Positions 1 through 9,902 of a DNA stretch of 64,000 bases are shown here, one piece after another. The first letter of the stretch is position 1; each line of letters begins with the position of its first letter. The translations under genes were made by a program, and so were the position numbers. The stretch is from Paracoccus kondratievae (GTDB taxonomy: Bacteria; Pseudomonadota; Alphaproteobacteria; Rhodobacterales; Rhodobacteraceae). The notes below the pieces were generated by a model. That model saw only the letters and a list, made by a program, of their open reading frames with translations. It made no database searches and was not told the DNA's origin. The stretch is from NCBI RefSeq assembly GCF_009301415.1, contig NZ_CP045073.1, forward strand, positions 1,317,501-1,381,500, read 5' to 3'.

Positions 1-339
1 CTCTTCGTCGCTTTGGGTGCGGGGCTGTGACGGGCGCTTGACCGCAGGGGCAGCGGCTTGCCGCGCGGTCTGGCTGCGCGTCTCGAACTGCAGCCGCTGC
101 ACCGGGCCACCCATACGGTCGAGCACCTTGAGGATGTCGTCGCTGTAGTGACGCGAAACCCAGTCGGACAGGAAACGGGTCGGGCTGGCGATGGTGGCGG
201 TGCCGTCCTCGACGCCGGTCAGACGCAGAGGCTCGATCCAGGTCGAGAAACAGTCGGCTCCGACGATCTTCTGAAGTTCTTCACGCGCCTGCCCCCAAAG
301 TCTGTCCATCTCGCCCAGTTCCGTCTCTTGTCCCCACAT
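1..339 (-). CDS. dnaA: Chromosomal replication initiator DnaA, N-terminal part (runs off the window)
   Basis: The first 113 codons of DnaA, reading leftwards out of the window. The ATG gives MWGQETELGEMDRLW, followed by the domain I pattern of DnaA (a Trp/Leu-rich helix, then FSTWIEPLRL at about residues 36-45 and SPTRFLSDWVSRHY). Domain I mediates DnaA oligomerisation and DnaB helicase loading; a Gln/Pro-rich stretch at the left edge is the start of the flexible domain II. The ATPase and DNA-binding domains lie outside. An upstream in-frame TTG would add a few residues, but the ATG gives the better fit. The neighbour rpsT lies upstream in the same orientation. Confidence 0.93.
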   Translation of the reverse strand, partial: MWGQETELGEMDRLWGQAREELQKIVGADCFSTWIEPLRLTGVEDGTATIASPTRFLSDWVSRHYSDDILKVLDRMGGPVQRLQFETRSQTARQAAAPAVKRPSQPRTQSDEE

Positions 340-740
340 GCCGCCGGCATTTTCCGGCGTGAGACGATTCAAAGCCGCACCTGAACGCATGAAATCCGGC
401 AACAAAAGACCCCCGCCGCCAAGGCGACGTATGGGCCGTCAGGCGGCCGGAACTTCCAGACACGCAACGCATACCGGTGGCAGCCGGCTTGCGCATTGTC
501 GGTAGCGGATCTCAATTTGATCTCGCTGCCCTCTGAATGTCGGTGGCAGACCGACACTTCAGAGCATGTCCCCCAGGTGCGACGTGAATCGCAGGGAACA
601 AGCTAGCAAGAACCACAGCAGGCCAGCAACCGATCTTCTCGCTTGACAGCCACTTTGGCCGATCGAATCTCACAGAACCGCGACAGCGCCGTGACGGACC
701 GTCAAGTTACTGAAAATTCAAACGGAAACTGGTGTTCGGC
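340..740. other. dnaA upstream region, no gene seen
   Basis: About 400 bases between the dnaA start and the rpsT terminator. It should hold the dnaA promoter and leader. I looked for DnaA boxes of the TTATNCACA type on both strands and found none, and there is no AT-rich unwinding tract, so there is no evidence for an origin here. The short open frames show no recognisable protein. Confidence 0.6.
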
Positions 741-774
741 CATAAAGAAAGGCGCATCCGGGCTGGACGCGCCT
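741..774 (-). terminator. Rho-independent terminator of rpsT
   Basis: The arms at 750-759 and 765-774 form a ten-pair stem with one mismatch around a GC-rich loop. On the minus strand the hairpin is followed by TTTCTTTATG. It sits about 40 bases past the rpsT stop. Confidence 0.8.
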
Positions 775-815
775 ATGGGTATCTCTATCAAGAGTTGCCA
801 AAATGCCGCAGCGGC

Positions 816-1085
816 TTAGGCCGAAGCGAGGGCGTTCACGCGGCCGGCCAGACGCGAGATTTTGCGCGCCGCGGTGTTCTTGTGGACGATGCCTTTGGTC
901 ACGCCACGCATCAGCTCAGGCTGAGCGACGCGCAGGGCTTCGCGAGCTGCTTCGATATCGCCGCTGGCGATGGCCTCTTCGACCTTGCGCAGGAAGGTGC
1001 GGATCCGCGAGCGGCGTGCCTTGTTGATGGCGGTCCGGCGCTCAAGCTGACGCGCGCGCTTTTTCGACTGAGGCGTATTTGCCAT
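816..1085 (-). CDS. rpsT: 30S ribosomal protein S20
   Basis: An 89-residue basic protein beginning [13 protein letters not shown], the hallmark N-terminus of S20, and ending in an alanine-rich helix (GRVNALASA). S20 binds 16S rRNA early in assembly of the small subunit. The open frame extends 13 codons upstream, but the family start is unmistakable. It lies between dnaA and enoyl-CoA hydratase, as is common in Rhodobacterales, and has its own terminator downstream. Confidence 0.97.
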   Translation of the reverse strand: MANTPQSKKRARQLERRTAINKARRSRIRTFLRKVEEAIASGDIEAAREALRVAQPELMRGVTKGIVHKNTAARKISRLAGRVNALASA

Positions 1086-1136
1086 GGGTTCTGTGTCTCC
1101 AAATCTCGTATCTCGGTTACGCAAAAGCCCACGGCA

Positions 1137-1152
1137 CCGCCTGATCAGGCGG
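1137..1152 (-). terminator. Possible terminator between enoyl-CoA hydratase and rpsT
   Basis: CCGCCTGATCAGGCGG is a perfect 16-base palindrome that can fold as a six-pair stem with a GATC loop. On the minus strand it is followed by a weakly T-rich stretch (GGGCTTTTGC). It lies in the gap before rpsT, so it could also be an operator in the rpsT promoter region. Confidence 0.4.
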
Positions 1153-1233
1153 ACATGATTCTTGCCTTAAGCGGGCCCACGCGCATGTAAGCCCGGGCCT
1201 ATACAGCGGACCGGTGCAAATGCCAAGCGGGAA

Positions 1234-2010
1234 TCACTTGTCGCGGAACTGCGGCTCACGCTTTTCCAGAAAAGCGGCCATACCTTCCTTCTGGTCCTCG
1301 GTTGCAAAGAGCGACAAAAAGCAACGCCGCTCAAAAAGGATACCCTCGCGCAAAGTGGTTTCATAAGCGCGATTCACAGCCTCTTTCGCGGCCATGATGG
1401 CAATTTGTGACTTCTCGGCGATCTTCTTGGCGGCGGTCAGGGCCTCAGGGATCAGCTTTGCTGCTGGAACCACCCGGCTCACCAGGCCCGATCGCTCAGC
1501 CTCGGCCGCATCCATGAACCGGCCGGTCAGGTGCATTTCCATGGCCTTCGACTTGCCGACAAAACGGGTCAGTCGCTGGGTGCCACCGATACCGGCGATC
1601 ACGCCCAGATTGATCTCGGGCTGACCGAATTTCGCGTTATCGGCACAGATGATAAAGTCGCAGGCCATGGCAAGTTCACAGCCACCCCCTAGGGCATAAC
1701 CTGCGACGGCCGCGATGATCGGCTTGCGCGTCGCGGTGATACGATCAACCTGCGCGCCGAAAAGATCGCCCGTATAAACATCGACAAAGCTCTTGCTGGC
1801 CATCTCTTTGATGTCGGCCCCTGCGGCAAAAGCCTTTTCGCTGCCGGTCAATACGATGCAGCGCACTTTTTCATTCCGGTCGGCCTCGGCCAGGGCATCG
1901 CCCAGCTCGTCCAGCAGCTGTGAGTTCAGCGCATTCAATGCCTCTGGCCGGTTCAATCGGATCAGCGCCACATAGTCGTCGATCTCAACGGTGAGGGTCT
2001 GGTAAGCCAT
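1234..2010 (-). CDS. Enoyl-CoA hydratase (crotonase family)
   Basis: A 258-residue crotonase-fold protein that should hydrate trans-2-enoyl-CoA to 3-hydroxyacyl-CoA in fatty acid or amino acid breakdown. It starts [31 protein letters not shown] forms the first oxyanion-hole and CoA-binding segment, [13 protein letters not shown] the second, and GGTQRL carries the catalytic glutamate region. A longer open frame reaches 2061, but the extra 17 residues are not crotonase-like. Length and motifs match short-chain enoyl-CoA hydratases such as PaaF or FadB1; the exact substrate cannot be read from sequence. Confidence 0.93.
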   Translation of the reverse strand: MAYQTLTVEIDDYVALIRLNRPEALNALNSQLLDELGDALAEADRNEKVRCIVLTGSEKAFAAGADIKEMASKSFVDVYTGDLFGAQVDRITATRKPIIAAVAGYALGGGCELAMACDFIICADNAKFGQPEINLGVIAGIGGTQRLTRFVGKSKAMEMHLTGRFMDAAEAERSGLVSRVVPAAKLIPEALTAAKKIAEKSQIAIMAAKEAVNRAYETTLREGILFERRCFLSLFATEDQKEGMAAFLEKREPQFRDK

Positions 2011-2130
2011 CGACTCTTCGCCTTTTGCAAACAAGCTGACCGCGAGTTCTAACAAAAGCACAGTGGCAAGACCAGCATTGCTCTTCCGTGCTGCAAATAT
2101 CCCCGCCGGAGGCAGCCGCCGCAGGCGGCT

Positions 2131-2976
2131 TTACCTTTGACAGACCGGGCAAAAATAGCTCGACCGTCCCGATTGCACGATCCGGGCGATGGCGCCGGTA
2201 CAGCCAGGGGTCGGGCAAGGAGCCCCCTCGCGGTCATAGACGCGAAAGGAATGCTGGAAATAGCCAAGCTCTCCCGTCGCCTGCCGGTGATCGCGAAGCG
2301 ATGAGCCGCCTGCGGCGATTGCTTCCTCAAGTACCGCCCGGACATGATTGACCAGCGCCGCTATCTCGGCCTCAGCGACTGCGCCTGCCAGGCGGCGCGG
2401 GTCGATACCGGCACGGTAAAGCGCCTCCGAGACATAGATATTGCCAAGCCCAGCCACGATTCGCTGATCAAGCAGCGCTGCTTTGATCGGCATGCGCCGC
2501 CCGGCAAGGGCCTGTACCAGCTTTTCTGGCGTAAAGGTGTCCGACAGCGGTTCGGGCCCCAGATGGGCTAGTAGCGGGTGGCTCTCTCCCGGGGCGACCA
2601 GATCAATCAGGCCGAATCGCCGCGCATCGTTAAAGGTGATGCGCGTGCCCTCCTCGGTCCACAGCACGACATGGTCGTGGCGCGGCAGAATCGCCGGGTC
2701 GCGATGAAAGTCGCCCTGACTTTCCCCCTCGATCAGCATCCGCCCCGACATGCCCAGATGCAAAAGTAGGCTGCCGCGATCCTCAAGATCGGCAAGGATA
2801 TACTTTGAGCGTCGGCGCAGACCCGTCACCCGCGCACCGGTCAGCACCTGCACCAGATCGGGGGGCAGGGGACGGCGCAGATCGGGGCGGCGGGCCTCGG
2901 CGCGGGTGATGATGCGGTTTGTCAGATGCGGCTCAAGGCCGCGCCGGACGGTTTCGACCTCTGGCAGTTCTGGCAT
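2131..2976 (-). CDS. mutM: Formamidopyrimidine-DNA glycosylase
   Basis: A 281-residue protein that removes oxidised purines such as 8-oxoguanine and nicks the abasic site. The mature N-terminus [15 protein letters not shown] carries the catalytic proline and glutamate. The H2TH region ([16 protein letters not shown]) and the C-terminal four-cysteine zinc finger (CPTPGC ... YFCPVCQR) are both present, so the enzyme looks complete. It is divergent from ubiE, with the shared promoter region of about 100 bases between them. Confidence 0.97.
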   Translation of the reverse strand: MPELPEVETVRRGLEPHLTNRIITRAEARRPDLRRPLPPDLVQVLTGARVTGLRRRSKYILADLEDRGSLLLHLGMSGRMLIEGESQGDFHRDPAILPRHDHVVLWTEEGTRITFNDARRFGLIDLVAPGESHPLLAHLGPEPLSDTFTPEKLVQALAGRRMPIKAALLDQRIVAGLGNIYVSEALYRAGIDPRRLAGAVAEAEIAALVNHVRAVLEEAIAAGGSSLRDHRQATGELGYFQHSFRVYDREGAPCPTPGCTGAIARIVQSGRSSYFCPVCQR

Positions 2977-3075
2977 TTTCTTCCTGTTCGTCGCATGGTG
3001 CGGCCGCGTCCCCTGCTATGGCGCGCGGCGCACTTTAGGACTATCTGGGCGCGAAACGACGGATGGACAAGCGAC

Positions 3076-3828
3076 ATGATCCCTGAGGAGCCAAAGAATA
3101 CCCATTTCGGCTTTCGCACCGTGGCTGAAAAGGACAAGGCCGGGCTGGTCCATGGCGTCTTCTCGCGCGTCGCCTCGCGCTATGATGTCATGAATGACCT
3201 GATGAGCGCCGGCGTTCATCGCCTGTGGAAGACGGCGATGATGGACTGGCTGGCGCCGCGCGACGGTCAGCACCTGCTGGATGTGGCGGGCGGCACCGGG
3301 GATATCGCCTTTCGCTTTCTCGAACGTGCGCCGGGGGCACGCGTCACTGTCTGTGACATGACCGAATCGATGCTGGTCGAGGGGCGCAAGCGCGCCGAGG
3401 CCGGCAAGCTTGCCGAGCGTCTTGCCTGGGTCACGGGCGATGCGATGCAGCTGCCCTTTGCCGATAACAGCTTTGACCGCTACACGATCAGCTTCGGCAT
3501 TCGTAACGTCACCCGCATTCCCGATGCGCTGGCCGAGGCGCGGCGCGTGCTCAAGCCCGGCGGGCGGCTGATGGTGCTGGAATTCAGCCAGATGCCGGTG
3601 CCGATGCTGCAATGGCTCTATGACCGCTATTCCTTCAACGTGATCCCGGTGATGGGCCAGGTCGTCGCAGGCGACCGCGACAGCTATCAGTATCTGGTCG
3701 AATCGATCCGCCGCTTTCCGGATCAGGAAAGCTTTGCCGCGATGATCCGTGAGGCGGGCTTCGGCCGTGTGCAATGGCGCAACCTGTCCATGGGAATCGC
3801 CGCACTGCATTCCGGCTGGAAGCTCTGA
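3076..3828 (+). CDS. ubiE: Ubiquinone/menaquinone biosynthesis C-methyltransferase UbiE
   Basis: A 250-residue SAM-dependent methyltransferase that C-methylates the demethylquinone ring. Near the N-terminus are THFGFRTV and [19 protein letters not shown], both UbiE hallmarks. The SAM-binding motif is [15 protein letters not shown], and [13 protein letters not shown] and [13 protein letters not shown] are the later family blocks. The open frame extends 50 codons upstream into the mutM promoter region; the ATG at 3076 gives the family N-terminus. The stop codon directly abuts the start of ubiB, so the two are cotranscribed. Confidence 0.97.
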   Translation: MIPEEPKNTHFGFRTVAEKDKAGLVHGVFSRVASRYDVMNDLMSAGVHRLWKTAMMDWLAPRDGQHLLDVAGGTGDIAFRFLERAPGARVTVCDMTESMLVEGRKRAEAGKLAERLAWVTGDAMQLPFADNSFDRYTISFGIRNVTRIPDALAEARRVLKPGGRLMVLEFSQMPVPMLQWLYDRYSFNVIPVMGQVVAGDRDSYQYLVESIRRFPDQESFAAMIREAGFGRVQWRNLSMGIAALHSGWKL

Positions 3829-5364
3829 ATGCGCGGGCCGCATAACATCTGGCGCCTGATCCGTACCGGCGCCACGTTCGAGCGTACCGGCGCGATGAAG
3901 GTTGCGCTGGATGCGATGAATGCACCCGCCCATATCCGGGTCGCGGCGCGTATCCTTGGCTGGCCCTTCGCCTGGCTTGGCTACAAGGGCGATCCGAACC
4001 TGCCACCTGTTACCCGCGCGATTACCGCGCTGGGGCCGGCCTATGTGAAATTCGGCCAGATCCTCTCGACCCGCCCCGATGTGGTGGGGATCGAACTGGC
4101 CAATCAGCTTTCCATGCTGCAGGACCGGCTGTCGCCATTTTCACAGGATCAGGCGCTGCGCACCGTCGCTGCCGATCTTGGCCGTCCGGTCGGGACGCTG
4201 TTCAGTGAATTCTCTGAACCTGTGGCTGCGGCCTCGATCGCGCAGGTTCATCGCGCGCGGCGCATCGACAACGGACGCGAGGTCGCGGTCAAGGTGCTGC
4301 GTCCGGGCATCGAGGCGGCCTTCCGCCGTGACATCGACGCGTTCCATTTCGCCGCTGCGATGATCGAGGCGCTGTCGCCCGCGACCCGTCGTCTGCGCCC
4401 GCGCGACGTTATCAGCCATTTCGAATCGGTTGTCGCCGGAGAGCTGGACCTGCGGCTGGAGGCCGCATCCGCCTCGGAGTTCGCCGAGAATACCTCGGGC
4501 GATGAGGGCATGGCCGTACCTGTCCCTTACTGGCATCTCAGCGCCCGGCGTGTGCTGACGACCGACTGGGCCGAGGGCATTCCGATGGGCGATATCGCTG
4601 CGCTCAAAGAGGCCGGCCATGACTTGCCAGCCTTGGGCGGGCGAGTGTTGCAGCTGTTTCTGCGCCACGCGCTGCGCGACGGTTATTTTCATGCCGACAT
4701 GCATCAGGGCAACCTGAAGGTGGCAAGCAATGGCGATATCGTCATCTATGATTTCGGCATCATGGGTGAGATCGACGAGTATACCCGGCGGGTCTATGCC
4801 GAGATCCTGATGGGCTTTATCCGCCGCGATTATGAGCGGGTGGCGCGCGTGCATTTCGAGGCGGGCTATGTCCCGCGCGACCGCGACATCCGAGAGTTCG
4901 CCCGTGCCCTGCGTGCGGTGGGCGAGCCGATTTTTGGCGCCGATGCCAGCCGCATCTCGATGGCCAATCTGCTGGCCTATCTGTTCGAGGTCACCGAACG
5001 TTTCGGCATGGCCACCCGGACCGAACTGCTGCTGCTGCAGCGTACGATGGTGGTGGTCGAAGGGGTCGCGCGCTCGCTTGATCCGCAGATCAACATGTGG
5101 GAGGTCGCGCGGCCAGTGGTTGAAAGCTATATCCGCGACAATCTCGGCCCTCGGGCGGCTGCGCGCGATCTGACCCGCGCCGTGCAGGTGCTGGGCCGCT
5201 TTGCCCCGCTTTTGCCCGAGTTTCTTGAGCGTCGGATGCCCGAACTGCTGCGCGAAACCCCAGCGCCTGCGCAGCCGGGCAAGGGGCGCGGCTTTTGGGG
5301 TGGCGTCGTGCTGGGCGCGGTCGTTGCCCTTGCAGGGGCGGTGTTGGGCGCATGGCTGCTATAG
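3829..5364 (+). CDS. ubiB: UbiB, ABC1/ADCK-family atypical kinase for ubiquinone biosynthesis
   Basis: A 511-residue member of the UbiB/ADCK atypical kinase-like family, needed for aerobic ubiquinone synthesis. KFGQ (residues 74-77) is the family KxGQ motif. AAASIAQVH (132-140) is the alanine-rich nucleotide loop, Lys154 in AVKVLRPG is the ATP lysine, HADMHQGN (287-294) the catalytic loop and DFG (307-309) the metal motif. A C-terminal hydrophobic segment (about 490-511) anchors it to the membrane. The ATG follows the ubiE stop with no gap. Confidence 0.95.
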   Translation: MRGPHNIWRLIRTGATFERTGAMKVALDAMNAPAHIRVAARILGWPFAWLGYKGDPNLPPVTRAITALGPAYVKFGQILSTRPDVVGIELANQLSMLQDRLSPFSQDQALRTVAADLGRPVGTLFSEFSEPVAAASIAQVHRARRIDNGREVAVKVLRPGIEAAFRRDIDAFHFAAAMIEALSPATRRLRPRDVISHFESVVAGELDLRLEAASASEFAENTSGDEGMAVPVPYWHLSARRVLTTDWAEGIPMGDIAALKEAGHDLPALGGRVLQLFLRHALRDGYFHADMHQGNLKVASNGDIVIYDFGIMGEIDEYTRRVYAEILMGFIRRDYERVARVHFEAGYVPRDRDIREFARALRAVGEPIFGADASRISMANLLAYLFEVTERFGMATRTELLLLQRTMVVVEGVARSLDPQINMWEVARPVVESYIRDNLGPRAAARDLTRAVQVLGRFAPLLPEFLERRMPELLRETPAPAQPGKGRGFWGGVVLGAVVALAGAVLGAWLL

Positions 5365-5428
5365 TTCCCGCCATCATGCGGCCGACGGGGCTTGAGCCCA
5401 CCTCGGCTTTCGCCTAACCCATTCAGCC

Positions 5429-6247
5429 ATGCGTATTCTCTATCTTGGCGATGTAATGGGGCGCGCGGGCCGGCGCGCGGTTGCTGAGGGGCTTGGCCCG
5501 CTCAAGGAACGTTTGGGTGTCGATTTCACCATCGTCAATGGTGAGAACGCATCAGGCGGCATGGGACTGACCGGAGGTCATGCCAAGCTGATCCTTGATG
5601 CCGGTGCCGATTGCATCACTCTGGGCGACCATGCTTTCGACCAGAAAGAGATGCTGTCCTTTATCGAGGCAGAGCCGCGCATCATCCGGCCGCTGAACTA
5701 CTCAAAGGCCGCCCCTGGCCGGGGTGCCCGGGTCTTTGAGGCGACGCGGGGCCGCAAGGTTCTGGTGGCGCAGGTGCTGGGGCAGGTTTTCATGAAGCGG
5801 CCCTTTGATGATCCGTTCTCGGCCATCGAAGCGGTGCTCAAGGCGCATCCGCTGGGCGGGCTCGTACAGGCCAGCGTGGTCGACATCCATGCCGAGGCTA
5901 CCAGCGAAAAGATGGCGATGGGTCACTGGTGCGATGGCCGCGCCAGTCTGGTCGTCGGCACCCATACCCATGTGCCGACTGCCGATACGATGATCCTCAA
6001 TCGCGGCACGGCTTATCAGACCGATGCCGGGATGTGCGGCGATTATGACAGCGTGATCGGCATGGATAAGGCCGAGCCGCTGCGCCGCTTTCTGACCGGA
6101 ATGGTGTCCGAGCGTTTCGCCCCCGCCGAGGGCGAGGCGACGCTGTCGGGCGTTCTGGTCACCACCGACGACCGCACGGGTAAAGCCGTGGCGGTCGAGC
6201 CGGTGCGTCAGGGTGGCAGGCTGGCAGTTACGCAACCCTCTGTCTGA
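5429..6247 (+). CDS. YmdB-family metallophosphoesterase
   Basis: A 272-residue protein of the YmdB / TIGR00282 family, whose Bacillus member is a 2',3'- and 3',5'-cyclic nucleotide phosphodiesterase. MRILYLGDVMGRAGRRAV starts with the metal-binding GDVxG block. NGENASGG carries the Asn and Glu ligands, TLGDHAFDQKE a further ligand, and GTHTHVPTAD the histidine cluster near the C-terminus. All expected dimetal ligands appear present. It follows ubiB by about 60 bases and may be read from the same transcript. Its physiological substrate here is unknown. Confidence 0.88.
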   Translation: MRILYLGDVMGRAGRRAVAEGLGPLKERLGVDFTIVNGENASGGMGLTGGHAKLILDAGADCITLGDHAFDQKEMLSFIEAEPRIIRPLNYSKAAPGRGARVFEATRGRKVLVAQVLGQVFMKRPFDDPFSAIEAVLKAHPLGGLVQASVVDIHAEATSEKMAMGHWCDGRASLVVGTHTHVPTADTMILNRGTAYQTDAGMCGDYDSVIGMDKAEPLRRFLTGMVSERFAPAEGEATLSGVLVTTDDRTGKAVAVEPVRQGGRLAVTQPSV

Positions 6248-6349
6248 TCCGCGTCTGTTTCCGGCGCTTTAACTTGCCGCGGCGGGGAAAATAATTCTAT
6301 CTCCCATCGAAAGGGCCGTGATTTCGCGGCGCTATGGAAACAGGTTGGC

Positions 6350-8128
6350 ATGTTGGGTTTTGAACTGACCGGCTCCACTGCGGCTGTCACGATGCTGATT
6401 ATCGTGACGGTCATGTTTATCGAGTTTATCCGCGAACGCCGCCCGCCAGAAGTCATTGCCATCGGCACTGCGGCGGTGCTGATGATTTTGGGTCTGTTGC
6501 CGGTCAAGGACGCAGCTTCGGTGCTGTCGAACTCGGCGCCCTGGACGATCGCCTTTATGTTCCTGATCATGGGGGGGCTTCTCAGGACCGGTGCGCTTGA
6601 GATCATGTCGCGGCTGGTCACGGCGCGGGCTGACAAGCATCCCCGGCTGACCCTGTGCGGGCTGTTTGGCTTCGTCATTGTCGCCTCTGCGATCATGAAC
6701 AACACACCCGTCGTGGCGGTGATGATCCCGATTTTTATCCAGCTGGCGGTGCAGCTTGGCACCTCGCCGTCGAAATTCCTGATGCCGCTCAGCTATTTCA
6801 CCATTCTGGGCGGGATGATCACGCTGATCGGGACCTCGACCAACCTGCTGGTCGATGGTGTTGCGCGCGAAGCGGGGATGACCCCCTTTACCATCTTCGA
6901 GATCGCACCGGTCGGCATCGCCATCACCCTTGCCGGGATTGCCTATTTCGTGCTGATCGGCTGGAAAATTTTGCCCGAGCGTACCTCGCTTGCCGGATTT
7001 CTGGGTACCAGGCGTGAGATGAAATATTTCACCGAAGTCGCCGTCCCCGAGGATTCCAGCCTTGTCGGCCAGCCGGTCCTGACCGCGCCGATCTTCAAGC
7101 GTGATTCGGTGCGGGTGATCGACGTGCTGCGGGGCGATGCCTCGCTGCGCCGCAATCTGGAAGAGGTGGTGCTTGAGCCGGGCGACCGCGTCGTGCTGCG
7201 CTCGGAAATGGCTGAACTGCTTGAGATGCAGGCCAACAAGAACTTCCAGATGGTCGATAAGCTCAGCTCGGTTGCGACTGAAACGGTCGAGGTGCTGATC
7301 TCGCCCGGTGCGCGGCTGGTCGGGCGGCGTCTGGGCGACATGCGTTTGCGCCGTCGCTATGGCGTCTATGTGCTTGCTGCGCATCGCCGCAGCCAGAACA
7401 TCGGTCGCCAGCTTGATGATCTGGTGGTGCAGGTTGGCGATACGCTGCTGCTGGAGGGGGCGCCCGAAGATATCGCCCGCCTCGCCGCAGATATGGAGCT
7501 GGTCGACGTCTCGCGCCCCTCGGCGCGGCCGTTCCGGCGCTCAAAGGCTCCGATTGCCATTCTGTGCCTGCTTGCGGTCGTGACGCTGGCGGCGGTGGAT
7601 ACGGCACCGATCATGGCGCTGGCCTTTGTCGCCGCGGCGCTGATCCTGATCACCCGCTGCGTCGATGCCGAAGAGGCGTTCTCTTTTGTCGATGCGCGGC
7701 TGATGGCGATGATCTTTGCCATGCTGGCGGTCGGAGCGGCGATGGAGCATACCGGCACTGTCAACCTGGTGGTCGAGGTTATTTCGCCCCTGTTGCAGGG
7801 CCTGCCGCCCTTTGCGACGCTTATCGCGGTCTATTTCCTTGGGCTTGTGATGACCGAGGTGCTGTCGAACAATGCGGTCGCCGTGCTTTTGACCCCGGTG
7901 GCGATTGCCCTGGCAAAGTCGCTTGGCCATGATCCACGTGCCTATGTGGTGGCGGTCATGTTCTCGGCCACCGTCGCTTTTGCCACGCCCATCGGCTATC
8001 AGACCCATCTGATGGTCTATGGCCCCGGCGGCTATCGCTTCAGCGATTTCGTCAAGGTCGGCGTGCCTCTGGACATCATCTGCGGCATTGTCGCCTGCCT
8101 GACCATCCCGCTGTTCTGGCCGCTGTAA
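6350..8128 (+). CDS. SLC13/DASS-type permease with two RCK_C (TrkA-C) domains
   Basis: A 592-residue inner-membrane transporter. The N-terminal half (about 1-215) has several hydrophobic helices and the motif MNNTPVVAV plus GTSTNLLVDG, the SNT-like sodium/dicarboxylate signatures. The centre (about 225-385) carries two soluble RCK_C-like domains (LEPGDRVVLRSEM and VQVGDTLLLEGAPEDI). The C-terminal half repeats the membrane domain, with TEVLSNNAVAVL as the second signature. The family exports or imports sulfate, dicarboxylates or similar anions; the substrate here is not determined. It stands alone, with an olsBA pair converging from the other side. Confidence 0.88.
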   Translation: MLGFELTGSTAAVTMLIIVTVMFIEFIRERRPPEVIAIGTAAVLMILGLLPVKDAASVLSNSAPWTIAFMFLIMGGLLRTGALEIMSRLVTARADKHPRLTLCGLFGFVIVASAIMNNTPVVAVMIPIFIQLAVQLGTSPSKFLMPLSYFTILGGMITLIGTSTNLLVDGVAREAGMTPFTIFEIAPVGIAITLAGIAYFVLIGWKILPERTSLAGFLGTRREMKYFTEVAVPEDSSLVGQPVLTAPIFKRDSVRVIDVLRGDASLRRNLEEVVLEPGDRVVLRSEMAELLEMQANKNFQMVDKLSSVATETVEVLISPGARLVGRRLGDMRLRRRYGVYVLAAHRRSQNIGRQLDDLVVQVGDTLLLEGAPEDIARLAADMELVDVSRPSARPFRRSKAPIAILCLLAVVTLAAVDTAPIMALAFVAAALILITRCVDAEEAFSFVDARLMAMIFAMLAVGAAMEHTGTVNLVVEVISPLLQGLPPFATLIAVYFLGLVMTEVLSNNAVAVLLTPVAIALAKSLGHDPRAYVVAVMFSATVAFATPIGYQTHLMVYGPGGYRFSDFVKVGVPLDIICGIVACLTIPLFWPL

Positions 8129-8151
8129 GTTTGCCACCTGCCAGGCCGGGA

Positions 8152-8985
8152 TCAGCCCTGCGAGAAACCCTCGCGGACGGCAGTCCCGGCCTTGGCGGCC
8201 AATGTCTTGCGGGTCTCACCCCCGACTGGGATCGGATCGTGCAGCCGTACGGTGACCGAGCCTTGCGGAGACTGCGCCAGCACCGCCAGCAGATGCGGCC
8301 CCAGATCCATGTCGCCCCACCACCCATAAAAGCGCGGATCGCGGCCTTGCGGCGCGTGATAGGTCGCGCTCATCGGCTGGATCGCCAGATCCTCGGGTAG
8401 CGAAGGGTCCAGAAAGCCCTGAAACAGCGTCGGTTTAAAGGGCAGCACACGCTGCCCGTCGCTGCTGGTCCCTTCGGGGAAAAACAGCAGGCGGTGGCCG
8501 GCGCGGGTGCGGGCGGCAAATTCCTCGGCCTGTTCGCGTGCCAGCTTGGGGTCGCGGGTGACGAAATGCGTATTCGTGACCCGGGTCAGGATATTGATGC
8601 CCGGCCAGCCTGCGACCTCGGCCTTTGAGACAAAGAACACGGGCATGGCCGCGTTCAGGACAAAGATATCAAGCCAGCTTGAGTGGTTGGCCACCACCGC
8701 GCCCGGGCCGCGCAAGGGCTGGCCGATGCAGCGCCATTTCAGCCCCAGGATCCACAGGCAGATGCGGCAGACGCCCTGAACCCATGGCCCGGTCAGGGGG
8801 CGGCGCGGGCCGGTGAACAGCCGCTCGGCTGTTCGCAGGGGTACGATCAGCAGGACACCGATCAATAGGACAAGGATGATCCCGCCGCCGCGCAATGCAA
8901 CGCGCAGCCAACCCATGGCGCCGGGGCGCGGCAGGGCAGGCGGCGGCACCGTGTCCCGCCATGTGGCACGGTTGCCCTCGCTCAT
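8152..8985 (-). CDS. olsA: Lyso-ornithine lipid acyltransferase OlsA (PlsC family)
   Basis: A 277-residue membrane acyltransferase. A hydrophobic segment at about residues 35-50 precedes the PlsC core, with the catalytic NHSSWLD (His101, Asp106) and FFPEGTSSDG. PlsC enzymes acylate 1-acylglycerol-3-phosphate, but the four-base overlap with olsB upstream points to O-acylation of lyso-ornithine lipid, the second step of ornithine lipid synthesis. Dual PlsC activity is possible, as reported for some Rhodobacter OlsA proteins. It is the last gene of the pair and converges on the SLC13 permease. Confidence 0.87.
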   Translation of the reverse strand: MSEGNRATWRDTVPPPALPRPGAMGWLRVALRGGGIILVLLIGVLLIVPLRTAERLFTGPRRPLTGPWVQGVCRICLWILGLKWRCIGQPLRGPGAVVANHSSWLDIFVLNAAMPVFFVSKAEVAGWPGINILTRVTNTHFVTRDPKLAREQAEEFAARTRAGHRLLFFPEGTSSDGQRVLPFKPTLFQGFLDPSLPEDLAIQPMSATYHAPQGRDPRFYGWWGDMDLGPHLLAVLAQSPQGSVTVRLHDPIPVGGETRKTLAAKAGTAVREGFSQG

Positions 8986-9761
8986 GGCCGTGGGCGGGTC
9001 TCGTAGAATTTACGGTGCTTTTCCGACATGGCCTTGGTGTCCACCATCAGAAAGACATCAGTTGTATTAAAGGCGTGATCAAGCCATGCGCCTTCGCCGA
9101 CCATGCCGCCAAGCCGCAGATAAGCCTTGATCAACGCCGGCATCGCCTTCATCGCGGTGCGGCGGTCAAGCTGGTCGGCCGGGATCAGGTCCATGGCATG
9201 ATAGCCATCGGCACGGGCATGGGGGCGGATCGTTTCAGGCGCCAGATGGTGATGATACAGCCAGCTCAGCGACTGGGCCAGCGCCCCGATATCGGTGCCG
9301 TGGAATGAGGCAACGCCGAACAGGATCTCGATCTCGCGCGCCAGCACGTATTCGGCCAGCGCGTTCCAGATCAGGAACATGCCAGATCCGCCGCGATATG
9401 CGGGATCAACGCATGAGCGGCCCAGTTCCAGCAGCGACCGGCCCGAGGTACGCAGCGGTGCCAGGTCGTATTCGCTATCACAGTAAAAGCGGCCAAAGCT
9501 TTCTGCCCGCTCGCCCGACAGCAGGCGATATGCTCCGACCACATGGTCCAGATCATCGCGCGAACGGCGAGCATCGACCAGCACCAGATGATCGACGACG
9601 GGGTCGAACTCGTCACGTTCGAATCGGCCCTGATGATCGACCAGAGCACCGTCTCCGCCCAGCTCTTCGACAAAGACGCGATAGCGCAGGCGCTGCGCTG
9701 CCAGCAGATCAGCTTCGTCCGTGGCGAGACGGGTTGAGAAATAAGACGTTTCTGGCGTCAT
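8982..9761 (-). CDS. olsB: L-ornithine N(alpha)-acyltransferase OlsB
   Basis: A 259-residue GNAT-fold acyltransferase that transfers a 3-hydroxyacyl group from ACP to ornithine, the first step of phosphate-free ornithine lipid synthesis. Family blocks are visible: AAQRLRYRVFVEELGGDG near the start, DHLVLVD, GRSCVDPAYRGG (acyl donor site region), and FGVASFHGTD followed by SWLYHHHLAP. It overlaps olsA by ATGA, so translation is coupled. Ornithine lipids often rise under phosphate limitation, but no Pho box is obvious upstream. Confidence 0.92.
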   Translation of the reverse strand: MTPETSYFSTRLATDEADLLAAQRLRYRVFVEELGGDGALVDHQGRFERDEFDPVVDHLVLVDARRSRDDLDHVVGAYRLLSGERAESFGRFYCDSEYDLAPLRTSGRSLLELGRSCVDPAYRGGSGMFLIWNALAEYVLAREIEILFGVASFHGTDIGALAQSLSWLYHHHLAPETIRPHARADGYHAMDLIPADQLDRRTAMKAMPALIKAYLRLGGMVGEGAWLDHAFNTTDVFLMVDTKAMSEKHRKFYETRPRP

Positions 9762-9902
9762 GGTTACGGCTTGGAACCCCGCCTTTTGTATCAGGGCCCG
9801 TGTCTAGGCGGGAGCACGAGACATTGCAACCGCTTAGCGCGGCTAATCACAGGATAACCGGTTGTGGCGATTGACTCGCGCTAAAGTTGAATTAGTCTAG
9901 CC

